Of a stretch of DNA of 64,000 nt, positions 59,703 through 64,000 are shown in pieces. Source of the stretch: an uncultured Clostridia bacterium (GTDB lineage Bacteria; Bacillota; Clostridia; Oscillospirales; CAG-382); NCBI GenBank assembly GCA_947630765.1, contig CANRIX010000011.1, forward strand, positions 1 through 64,000. The letters are read 5' to 3'. Numbering within the stretch: position 1 is the stretch's first letter; the number at the start of each line of letters is the position of its first letter. A program made the translations under genes and the position numbers. The notes beneath the pieces were generated by a model that was given only the letters and a program-made list of their open reading frames with translations, had not been told where the DNA came from and did no database searches.

Positions 59703-60323
59703 TCACGAATTTTCGGCGGGAAATTCCTCCGGGTACAGGTCGCGGTAGGTCTCCCGTGCCGCCTGCACGCGCTGCAGGTATGCGGCCGTTTCCGCGAACG
59801 GAATCTCCCGCAGGGTTTTCCCGTCGTCGCTGTACCGCGGGTCGTCCAGCCAGCGGTTGACGTTGCCCATGCCCGCGTTGTAGGCGGCGAGCGCCGTGTC
59901 CAGTGCGCCGTCGTACAGTCCGCACAGCCGATTCAGGTAGAACGCCCCGCATCGGATATTCAGCGCGGGATCGAAAATGTCCGCGTCCGTCGGCAGGTCC
60001 AGCCGCCAGAGCACTTCGCCGAACGTCTCCCGCGTCATCTGCATCAGCCCGCACGCCCCGGCGGAGGATTCCGCGTCCGCTTGGAACCGGCTCTCGCACC
60101 AGATGACCCCGCACAGCAGGTCCTCCGGCAGTCCGAACTCGGCGGCGGCCGACGCGACGTACGGGCGGTATTCCGCCGGCAGCGGATAGCGCCTCCGCAG
60201 GAGCGGCCCGCGCAGCAGCACCCCGCAAAGCAGCGCCAGCGCGAGCAGGACCAGCAGGGTCGGCAGGGCTTTCGAGCGCTTTTTTGCCGTTTTTTGCGGT
60301 TTTTTTGCCTGTCCGCCGTCCAT
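59703..60323 (-). CDS. Lytic transglycosylase (SLT domain)
   Basis: A 206-residue membrane-anchored muramidase. The N-terminus is Lys-rich, then the membrane segment LPTLLVLLALALLCGVLL (about 20-38). The SLT core has the catalytic Glu77 in LLCGVIWCESRF, then ESSAGACGLMQMT and ALAAYNAGMGNVNRWL, all diagnostic of the Slt family. It cleaves peptidoglycan with 1,6-anhydro product. It is encoded 18 bases after the tsaC-coaE fusion in the same direction. Confidence 0.93.
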   Translation of the reverse strand: MDGGQAKKPQKTAKKRSKALPTLLVLLALALLCGVLLRGPLLRRRYPLPAEYRPYVASAAAEFGLPEDLLCGVIWCESRFQADAESSAGACGLMQMTRETFGEVLWRLDLPTDADIFDPALNIRCGAFYLNRLCGLYDGALDTALAAYNAGMGNVNRWLDDPRYSDDGKTLREIPFAETAAYLQRVQAARETYRDLYPEEFPAENS

Positions 60324-60341
60324 TTCGCTCCCCCTTTCGGT

Positions 60342-61568
60342 TCAAAGTTCGCGTCGCAGCGCGTTCCGCACCTGCTCCCGCAGGCGGTCGAACGTCCCGC
60401 CGCCGTCGAGGATCTCACAGCGTTCCCGGAAGAATGCCCGCCCGGGCTGCTGGGAAAGCCGCTTCCGCGCCTCGTCCGGGGAAATGCCGTCCCGTGCGCA
60501 GATGCGTTCGACGCAGACCTCCTCCGGCGCGTCGACGGCCAGCACGCGGTCGCACACTTCGTCCAGCCCGGTTTCAAACAGCGTCGGCGCGTCCAGCAGC
60601 ACCGCCTTTTCGCCGCAGTCCCGCAAACGCCGGAACAGCTCCCGCGTCATGTACCGCGCCGTCAGGCGGTTGAGCGTCCGCATTTCGTCCGCGTCGGAAA
60701 AGACCCTCTCCCGCACGAACGCCCGGTTCAGCCGCCCGCCCGAAACCGCCCTCTCCCCGAACGCTTCGCCGATGGCAGCAAGGCAGTCCGACGGCGACGA
60801 CGTGAGTTCCCGGTAGACTTCGTCGCAATCCAGCACCGTCAGCCCCATCTCCCGCGCAAAGCGCCCGGCGGTGGACTTCCCCGCCCCGCTCCGCCCGGTC
60901 AGCCCGATCAGCCGGGGCATGCCCTTCTTTTCGAGCGCGTCGCGCACCGCTTCCCACGGGATCGCCCCCTGCCGCAGCAGCTTCGGCGTGCCGACCAGCG
61001 AAACCACCGTGGATTCCAGCGAAAAATCGCACGCCCCCCCGTCGAGCAGCACGTCGCACACCCCGTCGAGCGTCTCTGCGGCGGAAAGCCCGTCCTTGGC
61101 GGATATCCCGCCGGAGAAATTCGCGCTCGTCGCCGCGATCGGCACGCCCGCTTCCCGCGAAAGCGCGAGGAACAGCGGATGGCTCGGGAAGCGCAAGCCA
61201 ACGGTCTGCCCGCCGGCGGTCACGACGTCCGGCACCGCCTCCCGCTTCGGCAGGACGACGGACAGCGGACCAGGCGTGAACAGCGAAAGCAGCACCCTCG
61301 TCCGCCCGTCGAGGAAAGCGGCCCATTCCGCCTGCGCAAGGTCGTGCAGGTGCAGCAGCAGCGGTTTTTCCGCCGGTCGGCGCTTGGCGGCGTACAGCCG
61401 TCTGACCGCGTCCGGGTCGGAAGCGCTGCAGCCGATGCCGTAGACGGTCTCGGTCGGAAAGACGACCAGACCGCCGTCCCGCAGCGTCCGCGAAGCGTCC
61501 CGCAGGGCGTCCCGCAGCCGTTCGTCCCGTTCCTCCTGCGTCCGCAGGGAATAGATCCTCGTTCCCAT
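60342..61568 (-). CDS. Fusion of threonylcarbamoyl-AMP synthase and dephospho-CoA kinase
   Basis: A 408-residue two-domain protein. Residues 1-205 are a TsaC/YrdC domain (GGLVVFPTETVYGIGCSASD, LLSLFTPGPLSVVLPKREAV, IAATSANFSGG, ESTVVSLVG), which makes threonylcarbamoyl-AMP for t6A tRNA. Residues 217-408 are CoaE (MPRLIGLTGRSGAGKSTAGR with Walker A, LDCDEVYRELT, VLLDAPTLFETGLDEVCDRV), the last step of CoA synthesis. No stop or frameshift separates them. The ATG at 61568 has GGGAGG seven bases upstream. No tsaB/D/E is near. Confidence 0.9.
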   Translation of the reverse strand: MGTRIYSLRTQEERDERLRDALRDASRTLRDGGLVVFPTETVYGIGCSASDPDAVRRLYAAKRRPAEKPLLLHLHDLAQAEWAAFLDGRTRVLLSLFTPGPLSVVLPKREAVPDVVTAGGQTVGLRFPSHPLFLALSREAGVPIAATSANFSGGISAKDGLSAAETLDGVCDVLLDGGACDFSLESTVVSLVGTPKLLRQGAIPWEAVRDALEKKGMPRLIGLTGRSGAGKSTAGRFAREMGLTVLDCDEVYRELTSSPSDCLAAIGEAFGERAVSGGRLNRAFVRERVFSDADEMRTLNRLTARYMTRELFRRLRDCGEKAVLLDAPTLFETGLDEVCDRVLAVDAPEEVCVERICARDGISPDEARKRLSQQPGRAFFRERCEILDGGGTFDRLREQVRNALRREL

Positions 61569-61661
61569 TCGTGCGCCTCCCGCGTCGGTTCTCGTTTCCT
61601 TCCATTGACATAGTATACCACAAGAAAGACTGGATTTCCATAGGGTTTTGCGAAAAAAGTC

Positions 61662-61690
61662 TTGAAAAAACGCTTTCTTCATGCTATACT
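61662..61690 (+). promoter_or_regulatory. Promoter of metA
   Basis: TTGAAA at 61662-61667 and TATACT at 61685-61690 with a 17 bp spacer; the leader to metA is about 60 bases and holds no SAM riboswitch or T-box. Confidence 0.75.
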
Positions 61691-61755
61691 GTATTCGTAT
61701 GGGTTTGTCCGCAGCGGCAAAACCCGAAACTTTCACGAAAAACGAGGTGTGCGGA

Positions 61756-62673
61756 ATGCCCATTCGGATCCCCTATTCGCTCCCCGCGACGGAAACGCTC
61801 ACGCGGGAAAACATCTTCGTCATGGACGAGCGCCGTGCGTCGACACAGGATATCCGTCCGCTCCGCATCGCCATCCTCAACCTCATGCCGACCAAGATCG
61901 TCACGGAGACGCAGCTGCTCCGCCTGCTGTCGAACACCCCGCTGCAGGTGGACGTCTGCCTGCTGACGCCGGAGAGCCACTGCTCCCGCAACACCCCCGA
62001 GGAGCACCTCGCGTCCTTCTACACCACCCCGTCCGCCATTCGCGACGAGAAGTTCGACGGCATGATTATCACCGGCGCGCCGGTCGAATACCTGCCGTTC
62101 GAGCAGGTGGACTACTGGGAGGAACTCGAGGGGATCATGGCGTGGGCGAAAACGCACGTCTATTCAACCATGTACGTCTGCTGGGGGGCGTACGCGGGGC
62201 TGTACTACAACCACGGCATCGAAAAGTATCCGCTCACGCGCAAGCTGTCCGGCGTCTATCGCCATACGACCCTTCTGCCGTCGCACCCGCTCGTGCGGGG
62301 GTTCAACACCCGGTTCAACGCCCCGCATTCCCGCTATTCCTACGTCCGGCGGGAGGACGTAGAAGCCTGCGGCGACCTGCTGCTGCTGGCGGACTCGGAG
62401 GAGGCGGGGGTGTTCCTGCTCGCCTCGACCGACGGGCGGGAATGCTATGTGACCGGGCACCCGGAATACGACTTCGACACGCTCCGCAAGGAATACGAGC
62501 GGGACGTCGCCAAAGGCGAAAACGTCCCGGTCCCCGCCCACTACTTCCCGCAGGACGACCCGGCGCAGACCCCGGTCAACACCTGGCGTGCCCATGCGCA
62601 CCTGCTCTACTCCAACTGGCTTAACTACTTCGTCTACCAGAATACACCGTATGACATCAAGGAGATCCGCTGA
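61756..62673 (+). CDS. metA: Homoserine O-acetyl/succinyltransferase
   Basis: A 305-residue MetA-family enzyme that activates homoserine for methionine synthesis. The catalytic triad sits at family positions: Cys142 in MYVCWGAYAG, His235 and Glu237 in TGHPEYDF. Residue 111 is Glu (GAPVEYLPFE), which in characterised homologues goes with acetyl-CoA rather than succinyl-CoA use, so homoserine O-acetyltransferase is likely. The ATG at 61756 has GAGGTG upstream. Its stop overlaps the next start by one base (TGATG). Confidence 0.94.
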   Translation: MPIRIPYSLPATETLTRENIFVMDERRASTQDIRPLRIAILNLMPTKIVTETQLLRLLSNTPLQVDVCLLTPESHCSRNTPEEHLASFYTTPSAIRDEKFDGMIITGAPVEYLPFEQVDYWEELEGIMAWAKTHVYSTMYVCWGAYAGLYYNHGIEKYPLTRKLSGVYRHTTLLPSHPLVRGFNTRFNAPHSRYSYVRREDVEACGDLLLLADSEEAGVFLLASTDGRECYVTGHPEYDFDTLRKEYERDVAKGENVPVPAHYFPQDDPAQTPVNTWRAHAHLLYSNWLNYFVYQNTPYDIKEIR

Positions 62674-63392
62674 TGTACGAACGAGACGGCGAATGGGTCA
62701 TGGAAGGTCTTGGGGACCACGACCCGAAGCGCATCAAAACGGTCGAGGAACTGTATGAATACGTCGACACCGTGGGGTTTTTGCCCCTGTTTCGGAGCCA
62801 CGTCGATCGGTTTTCGCTCGAGGAGCTGACCGCGTCGTCGGCGTGGTGGTCGGACGGCGAGGAGGACCCGTGGCAATGGCGGGTGGAAGCGTCGGAGAGC
62901 GGTCGGGTGGTCTACGGCAAGTTCTTCAACGGGAAAGCCGGGTTCGTGTCCCGCGAATGGTTCCCCTGCTTCGCCGCCTACCGGCGCGACGGCTACGATT
63001 TCGACACGCTGTACGAGCTCGGGCTTGCGAACCGCAAGAGCAAGCTGCTGATGGACGCCCTGACGGCGGAACCGGCGGGACTGCCGTCCTACCGCCTGCG
63101 GGAGGTCGCCGGATTCGGGCGGCACGGCGAAAAGGGGTTCCCCGGGGCGATCACCTCGTTGATGATGCAGACGTTCGTCGTCATCAGCGGGTTCGAGCGG
63201 CGGCTCAACCGCACGGGCGAAGCGTACGGGTGGGCGGTTTCGCGCTACTGCACCGCCGAATCCCGGTTCGGCGCGGAGCACGTTCGGTCGAAGTACGGTC
63301 TGACCCGCGAGGAAGCGCTGGAGACCATGCTCGCCCAATTGCGTCGGCTGTTCCCGGACGCGCCGGAATCCGCCCTGCGGAAACAGCTATGA
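62673..63392 (+). CDS. AlkZ-related protein (winged-helix, DNA glycosylase-like)
   Basis: A 239-residue protein similar to the AlkZ-related family: VDTVGFLPLFRSHVDRFSLE, then EDPWQWRVEASESGRVVYGK, FFNGKAGFVSREWFPCFAAY, RRDGYDFDTLYELGLANRKS, and a winged-helix-like LPSYRLREVAGFGRHGEKGF. AlkZ itself removes interstrand crosslinks, but this relative is short and its activity is unproven. It is translationally coupled to metA and to the next lipoprotein. Confidence 0.7.
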   Translation: MYERDGEWVMEGLGDHDPKRIKTVEELYEYVDTVGFLPLFRSHVDRFSLEELTASSAWWSDGEEDPWQWRVEASESGRVVYGKFFNGKAGFVSREWFPCFAAYRRDGYDFDTLYELGLANRKSKLLMDALTAEPAGLPSYRLREVAGFGRHGEKGFPGAITSLMMQTFVVISGFERRLNRTGEAYGWAVSRYCTAESRFGAEHVRSKYGLTREEALETMLAQLRRLFPDAPESALRKQL

Positions 63393-63883
63393 AGCGGTTT
63401 GTTTCCCTGCTCCTGCTGCTTTCACTGCTGACGGCCTGCGGTGCGCCCGCCCCGCTCGTCGAGGGGGAGACCTACCTCGAAGGGACCTGGTCGAACGACG
63501 ACCTGCGCGTCGCCTACGGGTTCCGCCCGGACGGCGACGGGACGCTGTACATCGCCGGGGAGGTCCTACTCATCCGCTACGGCGTGAAGGGCGATACGCT
63601 GTACCTGCAGACCGGCGGGCAGACGGACGCGCACCAATTGGTAACCGAAGGGGAGGACCTGCTGATCGACGGCGTGCGGTTTTGCCCGGTCTCGGACGAC
63701 CCGGAAGCGGACGCGGCCTTCAGCGAAGCGCTCGCGCAGGCGCGTTCCGCCTCGGAGGCGGAAAAGTCCACGAAGCGCACGCAGAGCGTCCTGTTCCTCG
63801 TGACCCTGCTCGCGGCGGCGGGAACCGTCGCGATCCTCGTGCGCTATTTCCGCCGCAAGAAGCAACCGAAAGATCGGAGGTGA
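63389..63883 (+). CDS. Small lipoprotein with C-terminal membrane segment
   Basis: A 164-residue product with lipobox LLTAC (Cys about 17). A beta-rich domain (about 25-105; YLEGTWSNDDLRVAYGFRPD, YIAGEVLLIRYGV) is typical of DUF-type lipocalin-like lipoproteins. It also has a C-terminal membrane helix VLFLVTLLAAAGTVAILVRY with basic end RRKKQPKDRR. The ATG overlaps the preceding stop (ATGA). Function unknown. Confidence 0.75.
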   Translation: MKRFVSLLLLLSLLTACGAPAPLVEGETYLEGTWSNDDLRVAYGFRPDGDGTLYIAGEVLLIRYGVKGDTLYLQTGGQTDAHQLVTEGEDLLIDGVRFCPVSDDPEADAAFSEALAQARSASEAEKSTKRTQSVLFLVTLLAAAGTVAILVRYFRRKKQPKDRR

Positions 63884-63888
63884 CGCCC

Positions 63889-64000
63889 ATGCACAACCGC
63901 ATGACCCGTTTCGTCGGCGGAGCGCTTTGCGCCCTGCTGCTCGGACCGCTGTCCGGCTGTTCGCTGCATACGCACGATTTCCGCCAGACCGTCATTCCGC
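63889..64000 (+). CDS. Lipoprotein, 5' part (runs off the window)
   Basis: The first 37 codons read MHNRMTRFVGGALCALLLGP, then LSGCSLHTHDF. This is a signal peptide with lipobox LSGC (Cys24). CGGAGGTG lies eight bases before the ATG, and the gene follows the previous stop by five bases, so it continues the metA operon. The mature part is outside the window. Confidence 0.8.
   Translation, partial: MHNRMTRFVGGALCALLLGPLSGCSLHTHDFRQTVIP

Noticed and set aside
61691..61755. SAM riboswitch or T-box before metA
   Set aside because: The leader is only about 60 bases and lacks the conserved cores.

Overview
The window looks like chromosomal DNA of a GC-rich anaerobic Clostridia, most likely an Oscillospiraceae/Ruminococcaceae-type gut bacterium. 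Evidence: the gene order rpmH-rnpA-yidD-yidC-khpB, a spore germination protease (gpr), DnaD- and DnaC-type primosome genes, U32 peptidase, WhiA, many lipoproteins with Firmicutes signal peptides, TTGACA/TATAAT promoters with 17-18 bp spacers, and AGGAGG ribosome binding sites. Taxonomy is inference; no rRNA is present.

Layout. 1-1.4 kb: remnants of an IS481-type transposase, then a D-lactate dehydrogenase. 1.6 kb: tRNA-Val. 1.9-5.9 kb (minus): an operon of a lipoprotein, an ABC ATPase and a large ABC permease. 6.0-10.5 kb (plus): a lipoprotein followed by a MacAB-like set (FtsX permease, membrane-fusion adaptor, ATPase), preceded by a 78 bp ghost of the lipoprotein's 3' end. 10.65-11.66 kb: a leucine-rich-repeat protein. 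11.8-14.75 kb (minus): rpmH-rnpA-yidD-yidC-khpB, including the 44-codon rpmH. 14.9-20.6 kb: CDF metal exporter (minus), then AEC transporter, murI, DUF1934, DnaD-like, DnaC-like and rnhA (plus). 20.8-31.7 kb (mostly minus): a GNAT gene broken by a 14 bp duplication, a TIM-barrel isomerase, PBP1A, dnaE, a shortened whiA, murB and gpr. 31.8-32.95 kb: rpsT and tRNA-Gly, -Arg and -His, with six tandem units copied from the 5' end of the tRNA-Arg gene just upstream of it. 33-39.3 kb: TfoX-like, GNAT, guaA (minus, hairpin-rich leader), dacA, pgi, a P-loop protein and a membrane protein. 39.9-45.4 kb (minus): SGNH/DHHW-like lipoprotein, a P-type-ATPase-like membrane protein without the DKTG motif, rlmB and a BioY-like protein. 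45.7-54.5 kb: beta-lactamase-fold hydrolase, U32 peptidase, murC, rpmB, GNAT (minus) and a 967-aa solute-binding lipoprotein. 54.7-61.6 kb (minus): an AT-rich ABC exporter, XRE-TPR regulator, M18 aminopeptidase, lytic transglycosylase and a TsaC-CoaE fusion. 61.7-64 kb (plus): metA, AlkZ-related protein and two small lipoproteins, the last cut by the window end.

Much of the coding content is housekeeping: peptidoglycan (murI, murB, murC, dacA, PBP1A, lytic transglycosylase), membrane protein insertion, replication and translation.

The unusual content is mostly non-coding. (a) A modular interspersed repeat occurs in five intergenic places (20.5, 28.8, 39.6, 54.5 and 56.7 kb). It carries two or three hairpins whose stems are kept by paired changes, and it runs into the 3' end of rnhA and the start of dnaE. 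(b) The tRNA-Arg-derived tandem array. (c) A run of five perfect hairpins in the guaA leader between 12 bp direct repeats. (d) A pair of tandem hairpin repeats at 45.5 kb with compensatory stem changes.
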